A stretch of 55,942 nucleotides of DNA from Alistipes sp. (GCA_017505725.1 JAFVOR010000020.1:1-55942); one strand, 5' to 3'. Positions 41,281 through 50,216 are shown, numbered from the stretch's first letter. The notes: generated by a model not told the origin, from the sequence alone. Program-made: numbers and translations.

Positions 41281-44235
41281 ATGAAAAACTTATTCAAATC
41301 ATTGGTTGCTCTTGCCATCGTATTCTTCCTTGGCAATGTTGCAACATCGTGTGTTTCAGACCCAAACAGTGGTGACGGAACTCCAATGCTTCAAATTACA
41401 GGCGAAGCAGTTGTAAACAATGCTATCTCGGTTGATGTACCGGTAAGAGCAGCTAACTTGTCGAAGCTGGCTTACCTGGTCGAGGAGTATGTTGTGCTCG
41501 AAGATGGTACAGAGATGACCATCAAGGGTTACGACGCTAACAAGAAGCCTATCCTCAACCGCGAGGTTAGCACGAACCCTAATATTGCCGTGATCTTCCG
41601 TTCGGACAAGAACGGTACGGGTATGGTTTACGAGAATATAACCTCGCTCGACAAGATTCACATCTCGGGTAACCAAGGTCTCGACAAGGCCAAGAAGTTT
41701 GTAGTCTACATTGCAGCTATCACACCTAACAAGGAGTACTACAACAATGGCGAGATCCTCTCTGTCAAGTTCGAGACTCCTGACAAGTATTCTGACAACG
41801 ACGTAGAGGTTATTCGTGAGACTTATGAGGGCATCGAGGTATTTGTGCAGGTTCCTCAAAATGTGAAGAAAGAGAACCGTCGTATCCGTTGGGGCATTGG
41901 TAACATTGCTGCTCTTGCATACAACTACAACCCACCGATTGCAGAGTCACTCTTTATGTGCGACTTCGTATATCCTGCAACTGTAGTAAGCCGAGATACC
42001 ACATTGGTCATCAACCACTACAACGCATATCGCCGCAACGCAAAGGGCGAGATTGGATACTACACCATTGGTCTTAAGAATGTAACAGAGGTATCTCCTG
42101 ACAGCGAGGAGGCTAAGCAAGGTGTTGCTGATGTTATTCAGTACTACGATATGTTCCAGCCGGGTGAGCCATTGGTACTCCGATTAGGCGAGGCTTACTA
42201 CTGCAGCCCTGAGACCGGTTTGGAGCCAAACGGTCCATTCTCGTTCGGCTACGATGTGGGTTGGTACTGGTTCCCTTACGACTACACAGCTTACTACACA
42301 GCTGTCGAGAAGAATCCGGATGTTGATCCAGAGTTGTTCTGGAACAAGGGAGCTTGGTTCCGTGAGGTCCAGTTGACATTGCCTGGTCCAAAGTTGTTTG
42401 ATGGTAGTGTAGGTGTAAATGTTTCGGAGCTCTCTTCGAACAGCGGTAAGATCACCTTCACCCCTGATAACCGCACATATATGTACCTCGTAGGTCTCTA
42501 TGAAGAGCGCGACGCATACCAGAGCGGTTTCAAGGATATCACAGATATGTTCCTTCGTGGCAACGAGGCTCACTGGCAGTGGTTCACCACTTCGCAGACA
42601 GCTGGCGAGTTGGGTATCGTAAACTACTTCTACGGAGCGGAGGGTGTTCAGGAGCTTCGTCTCGAGAACTATTTCCAGGCATTGACTGCAGGTGGCAAGT
42701 ACCACCTTGTCGTAAATGCTGTTGGAGCAATCACTGCTGATGACGGCTCGTTGCAGCCAGATATGACTGCTCAGAACTTCCAGCACTTCGAGTTCCAGCT
42801 CAAGGATTACACATTGCCTGAGCCTCGATTGATCGTAACTGCTATCGATCCTAATGAGGATCCAGAGGCTTCGCCTTGGAAGGTTAAGTTCAACGTTAAG
42901 AACCCTGATTGGAAGTCTAACCCAGTGAAGAGAGTATCGTTTGTGGCTAACTACACTCGTGAATTCGACGCTTATATGAAGGCTACCGGCTACACCTACA
43001 CCGATATGGTTATGATGAATGCTGGTATTGCAGATTTTCAGCTCAACGACGCTGACCTAGAACTCGTAAACTCGAACGCCGGTGCAATTATTGAATTTGA
43101 TGTACTCGAGAACAGCTCATTCACAGCCGCATTCAGAGCTTGGAACGCAGAGGGTAATGCAAGTAACCCTGATAGCGAGCTTACTCCTGGTTATGCAGTA
43201 GCACACTCGTTGGTTGAGACTCCTGCTACCCCACTCGATATGACTAAGTTGAACGAGTTGAAGGGTGATTGGACTGCTACTGCTACCGTGAATATGTACA
43301 ATGGTGAGACCGGAGTTCACACTGCAACACAGCGTAGCTGGAAGGTTACTATCGGCGATTTGAATGCATCGGAGTCTCTCACTCAGGCTCAGTATGCAAT
43401 GCTTGAGTCGCACGGCGTAAGCAGAGAGGTTGCTGATGCTTACCTCGCAGACTACAACAATCAGGCTGCTAAATACAACGAGCGTTTGGTTTCTCAGAAC
43501 CGCGTTCTCTGTTTGGGTTGGGCAATCGACGACGATCGTACTCTCAGCACAACTTCACCTTGGAGTCTCTTCCTTATGGAGGATTACAACGCATCTATCG
43601 TTGATTACCTCTTCCAGGACTTCGGTCCAAAGTGGTTCTTGCAGGTTGATGCTAATGGCAATATCTTTGTTCCTGTTCACTCGAATCGCATTCCTTCGTT
43701 GACAAGCTGGTTCAACGGTATGGATCACTACCTCTGCGGTGGTAACTACGAGACTGGCTATGCATTCAATTTACATCCAAATCCAGAGTTCAGAAACGAT
43801 GTACAGGCAGCAGGTCTCCCTGTAACATTGAACGAGGATGGCAGCATCGTAATCAATGGTTACACCGTACAGTTCGAGGATGAGAAGGGCAATGTAACAC
43901 CAATGGACTTCTACCCTAATGTATTGTTCGATTACTATGGTCAGTTGCAGTTCTACAACAACTACATCTCGTCGAGCGTAGTCTTGACCAAGGGCTGGAA
44001 CGGCACTGAGAGCAGCACCAAGATGTCGACCACATTCAACAAGGTGGTTAAGGCTACCAAGTTGGCTAACGGCACTACATACACTGCACCTAAGAAGAGC
44101 TATGGTCACACAACCTTTGTTCCTCAGACAAAGAAGAACGAGGTGAAGGTTATCACTGCAAAGTACCCTACTCGTGAGGAGTTGGATATCCGCATCAAGA
44201 AGCACTTCTCGAAGCGTTCGGCTAACAGATTCTAA
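41281..44235 (+). CDS. large lipoprotein of unknown function
   Basis: 984 residues with a lipoprotein signal ending NVATSC (Cys24). I do not recognise a family. The first 190 residues look like Ig/FN3-type strands (ISVDVPVRAANLSKLAYLVE, KKFVVYIAAITPNKEYYNNG, EILSVKFETPDK). Similar modules recur, for instance KFNVKNPDWKSNPVKRVSFV. The C-terminal half is rich in aromatic residues and ends basic (KKHFSKRSANRF). A TATCTTTC sequence at 41221-41228 is a possible but imperfect -7 box. It heads the TlpA-DUF6029-Omp28 cluster, partly separated from it by an attenuator-like hairpin. A surface role is likely. Confidence 0.75.
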   Translation: MKNLFKSLVALAIVFFLGNVATSCVSDPNSGDGTPMLQITGEAVVNNAISVDVPVRAANLSKLAYLVEEYVVLEDGTEMTIKGYDANKKPILNREVSTNPNIAVIFRSDKNGTGMVYENITSLDKIHISGNQGLDKAKKFVVYIAAITPNKEYYNNGEILSVKFETPDKYSDNDVEVIRETYEGIEVFVQVPQNVKKENRRIRWGIGNIAALAYNYNPPIAESLFMCDFVYPATVVSRDTTLVINHYNAYRRNAKGEIGYYTIGLKNVTEVSPDSEEAKQGVADVIQYYDMFQPGEPLVLRLGEAYYCSPETGLEPNGPFSFGYDVGWYWFPYDYTAYYTAVEKNPDVDPELFWNKGAWFREVQLTLPGPKLFDGSVGVNVSELSSNSGKITFTPDNRTYMYLVGLYEERDAYQSGFKDITDMFLRGNEAHWQWFTTSQTAGELGIVNYFYGAEGVQELRLENYFQALTAGGKYHLVVNAVGAITADDGSLQPDMTAQNFQHFEFQLKDYTLPEPRLIVTAIDPNEDPEASPWKVKFNVKNPDWKSNPVKRVSFVANYTREFDAYMKATGYTYTDMVMMNAGIADFQLNDADLELVNSNAGAIIEFDVLENSSFTAAFRAWNAEGNASNPDSELTPGYAVAHSLVETPATPLDMTKLNELKGDWTATATVNMYNGETGVHTATQRSWKVTIGDLNASESLTQAQYAMLESHGVSREVADAYLADYNNQAAKYNERLVSQNRVLCLGWAIDDDRTLSTTSPWSLFLMEDYNASIVDYLFQDFGPKWFLQVDANGNIFVPVHSNRIPSLTSWFNGMDHYLCGGNYETGYAFNLHPNPEFRNDVQAAGLPVTLNEDGSIVINGYTVQFEDEKGNVTPMDFYPNVLFDYYGQLQFYNNYISSSVVLTKGWNGTESSTKMSTTFNKVVKATKLANGTTYTAPKKSYGHTTFVPQTKKNEVKVITAKYPTREELDIRIKKHFSKRSANRF

Positions 44236-44251
44236 TTTCAGAATAGACTGC

Positions 44252-44295
44252 AATCAGGGAGTCTCTATCTTGGCGGCTCCTTGATTACAGTTTTT
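44252..44295 (+). terminator. attenuator-like hairpin between the 984-aa lipoprotein and the thioredoxin gene
   Basis: AATCAGGGAG (44252-44261) pairs with CTCCTTGATT (44277-44286), one G-U, loop of 15, and a T5 run follows at 44291-44295. Partial read-through to the downstream genes is likely, since no clear promoter follows. Confidence 0.6.
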
Positions 44296-44309
44296 ACAAA
44301 GATTGGATT

Positions 44310-44801
44310 ATGAGAAAGATATTAACACTTTTGTCTCTTGTCTTGGCGACCTTTGTCGCTTCGGCACAGCAGTTACCCGATGTAAAAGTTGAGGATGCAC
44401 AGGGCAAACTTGTTTCGGTACGATCGCTTGCACAGGGTAAGCCAATGATTATTTCGTACTGGTCTATCGCCTGCAAGCCTTGTATTCAGGAGCTCAACGC
44501 CATCAACGACTCATTGGCTGAGTGGCGCGAAGAGGCGGACCTCGTAGTAGTTGCTGTTTCGGTTGATGACGCACGCTTGAAGGCTTCGGCTAAGGCCATA
44601 GCATCGTCGCGCGGTTGGGAGTTCGTATGCGTCTATGACGAGAATCAGACATTGAAGCGTGCGATGAATGTGTCGCTCACTCCTCAGTCGTTCGTGGTCG
44701 ACGCAAACGGAGACATCATATACTCGCACTCGGGCTACACACCAGGTAGCGAACAGTTGCTATTCGACAAAGTCGTAGCTCTAAAAAAGAAAAAGAAGTA
44801 A
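44310..44801 (+). CDS. TlpA-like secreted thioredoxin-fold protein
   Basis: 163 residues with a signal peptide ending VASAQ. The thioredoxin-fold core has KPMIISYWSIACKPCIQELN, with active-site CKPC (Cys55, Cys58), a later strand DLVVVAVSVDD and the cis-Pro region VSLTPQSFVVDANGDIIYSH. The pattern is that of TlpA/ResA-type reductases. It ends with a Lys tail (KKKKK) and is followed 3 bp later by the DUF6029 gene, so the two are coupled. As a periplasmic thiol reductase it could receive electrons from DsbD encoded 3 kb upstream. Confidence 0.88.
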   Translation: MRKILTLLSLVLATFVASAQQLPDVKVEDAQGKLVSVRSLAQGKPMIISYWSIACKPCIQELNAINDSLAEWREEADLVVVAVSVDDARLKASAKAIASSRGWEFVCVYDENQTLKRAMNVSLTPQSFVVDANGDIIYSHSGYTPGSEQLLFDKVVALKKKKK

Positions 44802-44804
44802 CAA

Positions 44805-46490
44805 ATGAAGCGATTAACTCTCTTACTTGTAGGGGTATTATCTCTTGCTACCTATGCCTCGGCTCAAAAGGTGCTTGGCAATGGTCAACTATCGGGTAGT
44901 TTGGAGTCTTCATCGATATACTACACACCCGACAACAAGATCTATACCGAGAATGAGCCTCGTCCTGAGGATAGATTTGGTTCGAACAACTACTTGAAGG
45001 CAGACTACACCAACGGTCGTTTCTCGGCTGGTTTACAGATGAATATCTTTGCGCCTGCGCTTGTTGGCTACAATGCCTTGGCTGCGGGACGCAAGGTATA
45101 TCTTGCATCGAAGTATGTGCAGTGGTGCGATGACAATTTCGAAATCTTGGTGGGAGACATCTTCGACCAGTTCGGAAATGGTCTGATATTCCGCTCATAC
45201 GAGGATCGTCAGCTTGGCGTAAACAACTCGGTTGAAGGTGTGCGCGCGTTATACAGCTTTGGTCGCTATGTGACATTGAAGGGTTTGTATGGTCGCCCAC
45301 GACTCTACACCGAATACTCGAAGAGTTGGGTGCGCGGTGCCGACCTCTCGGTATCATTGGCCGACATATTCAAGGCATCGGCCATAACATTCAACATCGA
45401 GGGTTCGTATGTCAATCGCTTCCAGAGTCTCTCGCAGAGGACAAGCTGGTGGAACGAGTTCGAATTTTCCTCGATTGATGAGTACGGAAATGGTATTCCT
45501 CGCTGGGAGTACTACGGTTTGAAGCCCAATCTGAACCTCTACTCGGGTCGTTTGAACTTCGGTTGGAACGGATTGACCGTTCGTGGTGAGTATGTCCACA
45601 AAGGCAAGGATATCACAATAGATATGCACTACAAGAAGGGTTGGACAGCACTCGCAGAGGTGGGCTACAGCTACAAGACATTCAGCGTGATGGGAACCTT
45701 CCGCGCGTTGAAGAATATGGGTACGAGAATCGACAACTTCGTACCAAAGGGAGAGAACGGCGCAGAAAATCCTATCAACACCGATGGCGGAAACACCATC
45801 AACTATATTCCGGCATTGACTCGTCAATACACCTATATGTTGGCAAATTTGAACCCTTATCAGGTGAACTTGAACAACGAGTTGGGCGGTCAGATCGACC
45901 TTTGCTACTCCTATCGTAGCAAGTCGAATCGCTATCGTTACTGGAACTTCCACGCCAACTTCTCGACATTCTACTGGCTCGAGAAGTCATTCATTGCGGA
46001 GAAGGGAAAGATGGGACGACAGTTGTACTGGCGCGACATCAATATCGACATTGAGCGTCAGTGGAGCAAGAAGTGGAAGACTCTCCTGCTCTACTCCTTC
46101 CAGGACAATATGGACCATCAGGCACACATCTTCGTAGCCGATGCTACCCACAAGTTCAACCGCAAGACCGCACTCCGTTTCGAGGTTCAATACCTCCTCT
46201 CGGGTGACGACAAGAGCGAGTGGGACGGAATGCACAGCGAGGGCGATTGGGTAGCGGGACTTGTAGAGTTCAGCCTTGCGCCACACTGGAGCTTCTACGT
46301 GCAGGATATGTACAACATCGGTCAGACAAAGACCCACTACTACAACGGTGGATTCAGCTACACACACAACCGTACACGCGTGCAGCTCAGCTATGGTCGC
46401 AACCGTGCAGGTTACATCTGCTCGGGCGGTGTTTGTCGCTATTCGCCGGCCTACACAGGAGTTAACCTTGTGCTGACATCGTCATTCTAA
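44805..46490 (+). CDS. DUF6029-like outer-membrane beta-barrel protein
   Basis: 561 residues with a signal peptide ending YASAQ. Alternating aromatic strands throughout (NYLKADYTNGRFSAGLQMNI, LNFGWNGLTVRGEYVHKGKD, QVNLNNELGGQIDLCYSYRS, GGFSYTHNRTRVQLSYGRNR) and a final strand NLVLTSSF indicate an outer-membrane beta-barrel. The family assignment (DUF6029) is from memory of proteins encoded between TlpA-like and Omp28 genes. A CSGGVC loop near the C-terminus could form a disulfide. Function unknown. It is translationally close to the upstream thioredoxin gene. Confidence 0.78.
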   Translation: MKRLTLLLVGVLSLATYASAQKVLGNGQLSGSLESSSIYYTPDNKIYTENEPRPEDRFGSNNYLKADYTNGRFSAGLQMNIFAPALVGYNALAAGRKVYLASKYVQWCDDNFEILVGDIFDQFGNGLIFRSYEDRQLGVNNSVEGVRALYSFGRYVTLKGLYGRPRLYTEYSKSWVRGADLSVSLADIFKASAITFNIEGSYVNRFQSLSQRTSWWNEFEFSSIDEYGNGIPRWEYYGLKPNLNLYSGRLNFGWNGLTVRGEYVHKGKDITIDMHYKKGWTALAEVGYSYKTFSVMGTFRALKNMGTRIDNFVPKGENGAENPINTDGGNTINYIPALTRQYTYMLANLNPYQVNLNNELGGQIDLCYSYRSKSNRYRYWNFHANFSTFYWLEKSFIAEKGKMGRQLYWRDINIDIERQWSKKWKTLLLYSFQDNMDHQAHIFVADATHKFNRKTALRFEVQYLLSGDDKSEWDGMHSEGDWVAGLVEFSLAPHWSFYVQDMYNIGQTKTHYYNGGFSYTHNRTRVQLSYGRNRAGYICSGGVCRYSPAYTGVNLVLTSSF

Positions 46491-46524
46491 AACGACAATA
46501 CAAAAACATTAAGAATAAACAGTT

Positions 46525-47694
46525 ATGAAAACACTCAAATTTTTAGCAATCTTCTGCTTGGGAGCAATGCTTTGCGCTTGCCAGGGAGCGGGAACAGAGA
46601 CTGGCTCGGGAAGTGGCACAGGCAGCGGATCGGGCAGTGACAGCGATAACGACAAAGGCTTGCACCTCTCGGTCGATAAACTCTTCATCTACAACAATGG
46701 TGGTGCCGATGCCGACGGTATTGCAACATTTACCGTAACCTACAATGGTGAGGATGTAACTGCGGATAGCGCAATTTTCCTGGAGGACGACCCTATTGAC
46801 GGAAACACCTACACCTCGACTGCAAAGCCTTGCAGCCTTCGTTTCTGGGCGCAGTATGGTCTCGAGCAGACCAAGTCGGACATCATCTTGAACATCGTTC
46901 AGACTCCGCCTGCTGCACCTGCTGCACCACAGGACAACAACCCTACAAAGACCAACTTTGTTCGTCGCGTGTTGCTCACACAGTTTACAGGTACATCGTG
47001 CGGATACTGCCCTGAGATGATGAATGCCCTCTACGAGGTTTCGAATCACGCTTATACCAAGAATAAGTTTATCCTTGCAGCGGCTCACTTGTTTGGTACT
47101 AACGACCCTGCATACCTCAACGATGCAAAGACTTTGGACAAGACTATGGGCGTTGTAGGCTTCCCTACCGTAAATGCCGATATGTGGAAGAACGAGAGCG
47201 ACCGTTCTACCAACAGCGTCTACGACTTGATTGATGCCGCTTACAAGCGCACAACAGTAAAGGGTGGTATCGCAGCTAATTCTACCTTCTACGAGGAGGA
47301 GAATTATGTTGTTACAACTTGCTTGATCAAGGCAGCTGAGGGTACCGAATTCCGTGTTGGAGCTTGGCTTTTGGAGGATAACCTCACAGGCAATCAGGCT
47401 AATAACGGATATAGCCCACTCCCAGGTGTTAACTTCAACCACCACAACAACTCTATCCGTTTGGCTAACAAGAGTTTCAACGTGGAGCGCAACTACACCG
47501 GTGTATCGGTTGGTCGCATCGAGGCAGGCGCAACAAAGAGCCACTCGTTTGCATTCCCATTGTTGAAGACCTGGAAGACCCAGGATCTCCGCATCGTGCT
47601 CTTCATCTCGACCAAGGAGGGTAACAAATGGTGCGTTAACAACGTTATCTCTTGCCCTATCAACGGCGTTACCGACTTCGAGTATACCGAGTAA
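46525..47694 (+). CDS. Omp28-related outer-membrane lipoprotein with thioredoxin-like CxxC
   Basis: 389 residues with lipobox MLCAC (Cys19). A Gly/Ser linker (GSGSGTGSGSGSDSDNDK) follows, then a beta domain (50-130), a Pro/Ala linker and a thioredoxin-like domain with VLLTQFTGTSCGYCPEMMNA (CGYC, Cys159/Cys162) and VGFPTVNADM containing the cis-Pro. The C-terminal part ends INGVTDFEYTE, typical of the Omp28 family. Porphyromonas Omp28 is a surface antigen; its redox role is not settled. It is the last gene before a strong bidirectional terminator. Confidence 0.88.
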   Translation: MKTLKFLAIFCLGAMLCACQGAGTETGSGSGTGSGSGSDSDNDKGLHLSVDKLFIYNNGGADADGIATFTVTYNGEDVTADSAIFLEDDPIDGNTYTSTAKPCSLRFWAQYGLEQTKSDIILNIVQTPPAAPAAPQDNNPTKTNFVRRVLLTQFTGTSCGYCPEMMNALYEVSNHAYTKNKFILAAAHLFGTNDPAYLNDAKTLDKTMGVVGFPTVNADMWKNESDRSTNSVYDLIDAAYKRTTVKGGIAANSTFYEEENYVVTTCLIKAAEGTEFRVGAWLLEDNLTGNQANNGYSPLPGVNFNHHNNSIRLANKSFNVERNYTGVSVGRIEAGATKSHSFAFPLLKTWKTQDLRIVLFISTKEGNKWCVNNVISCPINGVTDFEYTE

Positions 47695-47710
47695 TCAGAG
47701 ATATCACAAC

Positions 47711-47748
47711 AAAGAAAGAGAGTATCCCGAGGGATACTCTCTTTCTTT
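47711..47748. terminator. bidirectional terminator between omp28-like gene and queA
   Basis: A perfect 18-nt inverted repeat (47711-47728 and 47731-47748), with AAAGAAAG and CTTTCTTT at the ends. Confidence 0.92.
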
Positions 47749-47764
47749 GGTTATATTACTTGGT

Positions 47765-48973
47765 CTAACGCATCAACAACGACGAATCGCCATACGACAG
47801 AAATCGAAAATCGTGCGAGAGGGCATAGTCATAAATCTTGTGCCAATCTTCACCCAAATATGCCGACACCAACAAAAGCAGAGTCGATTTTGGCTGATGG
47901 AAGTTTGTCACGATATTGCGCACGATTCGGAACGAGTAGCCAAGAGGTGTAATCATAATCTCGGTGGCGGCGTGCAGACGCTCGAGACCATTCTGCTCCA
48001 TATATAATATTAGTATATCGAGTGCCTCCTTGCCCGAGAACTCCGCAGGGATATCGTAGAGTTCCCACTGCCCCACTACCCCATCGTTATATTGGCGACC
48101 ACTCTTGATGCGCCACGCCAAGGCGGTAAGCGACTCCAGAGTGCGTACCGAGGTGGTGCCAACAGCGACTATCTTGCCATAGTTCTCGCGCAATTTTCGC
48201 AAGGTGGCAAGCGTCACATCGAAGTGCTCGGTGTGCATTGCGTGCTTGGTAGCATCCTCATCCTTGACAGGAAGGAAGGTGCCTGCGCCCACGTGGAGCG
48301 TAACCTCGGCAAAGTCAAAGCCCTTTGCCTTCATCTGTTCGATAAGCGGCTGGGTGAAGTGCAGACCTGCGGTAGGTGCTGCCACCGAGCCCTCGAAACG
48401 GGAATAGACCGTCTGGTAGCGAGTGTTATCAATCTCCTCGCTCTCACGATTGAGGTATGGCGGAATAGGGATTCGACCAAGATACTCCAACAACTCACCA
48501 AAGGTCATCGGTGCGCCCCACTCGAAGCGCACAATATGCTCGCGTGTGCCTCGCTTGGCGATATAGGCTTGCAAGGTGTAGTGTTCGCCCTCGTAGTCGA
48601 AAGGAATCTCGACAGCACCCTCCTTCCACTTCTTGAGGTTGCCCACAATGCACGACCACTCGCACTCTCCCTTCACCGAGAAGGCGTGTTCGTAGTCGGC
48701 AGGGGCGTGAGGCTCCAAGCAGAATACCTCGACACGCGCACCCGAAGGTTTGTGCATAACGAGTCTTGCTCGCACCACCTTCGTGTTATTGAACACAAGC
48801 AACGAGCCCTCGGGCAGCTCCTCACCAATATCGGAGAAGTGCTTTTCGCTTATCTCGCCACCTCGATAGATAAGCAACTTCGACGAATCGCGCTCCGCAA
48901 GCGGAAACTTGGCAATTCGCTCGTCAGGCAACGGATAGTCGTAGTCGTTGATGTTGATATAACGCTCTTGCAT
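47765..48973 (-). CDS. queA: S-adenosylmethionine:tRNA ribosyltransferase-isomerase
   Basis: 402 residues. QueA adds the ribosyl part of SAM to preQ1 at tRNA position 34, forming epoxyqueuosine. Family blocks are clear: DYDYPLPDERIAKFPLAERD, LLVFNNTKVVRARL, LEYLGRIPIPPYLNRE, RYQTVYSRFEGSVAAPTAGL, then HFT, LHVGAGTFLPVK, VGTTSVRTLESL and TNFHQPKSTLLLLVSAYLG. It is about 50 residues longer than the E. coli protein, as in other Bacteroidetes. A short decamer repeat array and a long palindrome separate it from tpiA upstream. Confidence 0.96.
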   Translation of the reverse strand: MQERYININDYDYPLPDERIAKFPLAERDSSKLLIYRGGEISEKHFSDIGEELPEGSLLVFNNTKVVRARLVMHKPSGARVEVFCLEPHAPADYEHAFSVKGECEWSCIVGNLKKWKEGAVEIPFDYEGEHYTLQAYIAKRGTREHIVRFEWGAPMTFGELLEYLGRIPIPPYLNRESEEIDNTRYQTVYSRFEGSVAAPTAGLHFTQPLIEQMKAKGFDFAEVTLHVGAGTFLPVKDEDATKHAMHTEHFDVTLATLRKLRENYGKIVAVGTTSVRTLESLTALAWRIKSGRQYNDGVVGQWELYDIPAEFSGKEALDILILYMEQNGLERLHAATEIMITPLGYSFRIVRNIVTNFHQPKSTLLLLVSAYLGEDWHKIYDYALSHDFRFLSYGDSSLLMR

Positions 48974-48980
48974 ATAATAA

Positions 48981-49039
48981 CGGCCAGTAAGGGCTAGTAA
49001 AGGCTAATAAGGGCTAGTAAGGTAAAACCCTAATAGCCC
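48981..49039. repeat. decamer tandem array with hairpin upstream of queA
   Basis: Four phased 10-mers at 48981-49020 (CGGCCAGTAA, GGGCTAGTAA, AGGCTAATAA, GGGCTAGTAA) share the GGGCTAnTAA consensus of the arrays at 1691-1720 and, inverted, 1751-1870. GGGCTA (49011-49016) can pair with TAGCCC (49034-49039). Confidence 0.8.
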
Positions 49040-49066
49040 ATATTAGCAATTTATTGATTCAACTAT

Positions 49067-49190
49067 AAAAAGTGCTTTTGAGGCGGATTTTACAAGGCTT
49101 GCGAAGATTTGTAGAACGGAGCATACTTGGGCGTATGTGAGTATCTACAAATCAAGCGTAACGCAGTAAAAGCCCCTCAAAACGCTTTTT
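49067..49190. repeat. 124-bp nested imperfect palindrome behind tpiA
   Basis: Six paired blocks nest in order: AAAAAG with CTTTTT, TTTTGAGG/CCTCAAAA, TTTTAC/GTAAAA, GCTTG/CAAGC, ATTTGTAG (49107-49114)/CTACAAAT (49145-49152) and CATAC/GTATG. It begins 2 bp after the tpiA stop on the minus strand and can serve as its terminator, but is far larger than needed. It resembles a structured repetitive extragenic element; no ORF is seen. Confidence 0.75.
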
Positions 49191-49192
49191 AA

Positions 49193-49948
49193 TTAGAAAC
49201 CCTTGCCGATGCCGAGGAAGTCCTCAGCCTTCAATGCAGCACCACCGATCAAACCACCGTCTACATCCTCCTTAGCGAAGATCTCAGCAGCGTTCGATGG
49301 CTTGCACGAACCACCGTAGAGAATTGGGCACTCCTCAGCAGCAGCACCAAACTTCTCACGAAGAACCTCGCGGATATAAGCGTGAATCTCCTGTGCCTGC
49401 TCTGCGGTAGCAGTCTTACCTGTACCGATAGCCCAAACCGGCTCGTATGCGATAACGAGGTTAGCGAACTGCTCCTCAGTGAGGTTGAATACTACCTCCT
49501 CGATCTGAGCCTTGCAAACTGCGAAGTGGTTACCAGCCTCGCGCTCCTCCAAGTTCTCACCTACGCAGTAGATTGGAATGAGGTTGTTAGCGTAAGCCTG
49601 AGCCATCTTCTTGTTCAAAGTCTCCGAAGTCTCACCATAGTACTGGCGACGCTCCGAGTGGCCGAGGATAACATACTTACAACCGAGAGCAGCGATCATC
49701 TGTGCTGCGATCTCGCCTGTGTAAGCGCCCTTAGCCTCGGTAGCGCAATCTTGTGCACCTACTGCGATATCCGAGCCCTTGACAGCCTCAACAACCTGCG
49801 AGAGGTGGGTGAATGGAGGGCAAACGATGAAGTTTACGCACGAGCAAACCTCTCCACGACCCGCTACAACATTCTTTGCCAACTCAACGCCTTCAGCAGG
49901 GAGGGTGTTCATCTTCCAGTTACCTGCTACAATCTTCTTTCTTGCCAT
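49193..49948 (-). CDS. tpiA: triosephosphate isomerase
   Basis: 251 residues from MARKKIVAGNWKMNTLP (ATG 49946-49948; the longer frame starts with TTG). TpiA interconverts glyceraldehyde 3-phosphate and dihydroxyacetone phosphate in glycolysis. Catalytic residues are all present: the Lys in GNWKMN, the His in ILGHSERRQYYGE, the Glu in AYEPVWAIGTGKTA, and the phosphate loop GGSCKPSNAAE plus GGLIGGAAL. It is a cytoplasmic TIM barrel. Its leader lies in a repeat-rich 320-bp intergenic region. Confidence 0.97.
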   Translation of the reverse strand: MARKKIVAGNWKMNTLPAEGVELAKNVVAGRGEVCSCVNFIVCPPFTHLSQVVEAVKGSDIAVGAQDCATEAKGAYTGEIAAQMIAALGCKYVILGHSERRQYYGETSETLNKKMAQAYANNLIPIYCVGENLEEREAGNHFAVCKAQIEEVVFNLTEEQFANLVIAYEPVWAIGTGKTATAEQAQEIHAYIREVLREKFGAAAEECPILYGGSCKPSNAAEIFAKEDVDGGLIGGAALKAEDFLGIGKGF

Positions 49949-50216
49949 AGTTTTCAATTATTTAATTTAAGTTTAACAATATATTTTCCAATCAACAATT
50001 TCTCAACTCCTTATCTTCATCACCACTTTTGCCTATATCGTTAAACTTAAATTAAGCATCTAAACGATGCATTTAAGTCGTAAACAGGAGCTGTCAGATG
50101 AACTTTTTTTTACATTTCCCCTAAATCCCCTTTTGAAAAAAGGGGACTTGTCGCTACGCTCCTTTTAGCTCTGAAGCAACAAGTTGGGAGGAGTTTTCAA
50201 TTATTTAATTTAAGTT
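49949..50216. repeat. repeat-rich tpiA leader: 25-bp direct repeat, inverted copy and hairpins
   Basis: AGTTTTCAATTATTTAATTT plus AAGTT occurs at 49949-49973, touching the tpiA start codon, and again at 50192-50216. An inverted 16-nt copy, GTTAAACTTAAATTAA, is at 50040-50055, followed by the hairpin GCATC-taaac-GATGC (50056-50070). A second hairpin, CCCCTTTT-gaa-AAAAGGGG, is at 50127-50145. No gene is seen in this gap. Confidence 0.8.

Noticed and set aside
1-48973. truB and queA as remnants of the common uppP-truB-queA gene order broken by an insertion
   Set aside because: They are 47 kb apart, but sequence left of truB is not in the window and there are no insertion boundaries, so no rearrangement can be claimed.
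49949-50216. Target-site duplication of an insertion sequence around the tpiA leader repeats
   Set aside because: 25 bp is too long for a usual target-site duplication, and there is no transposase or terminal inverted repeat pair at the ends.
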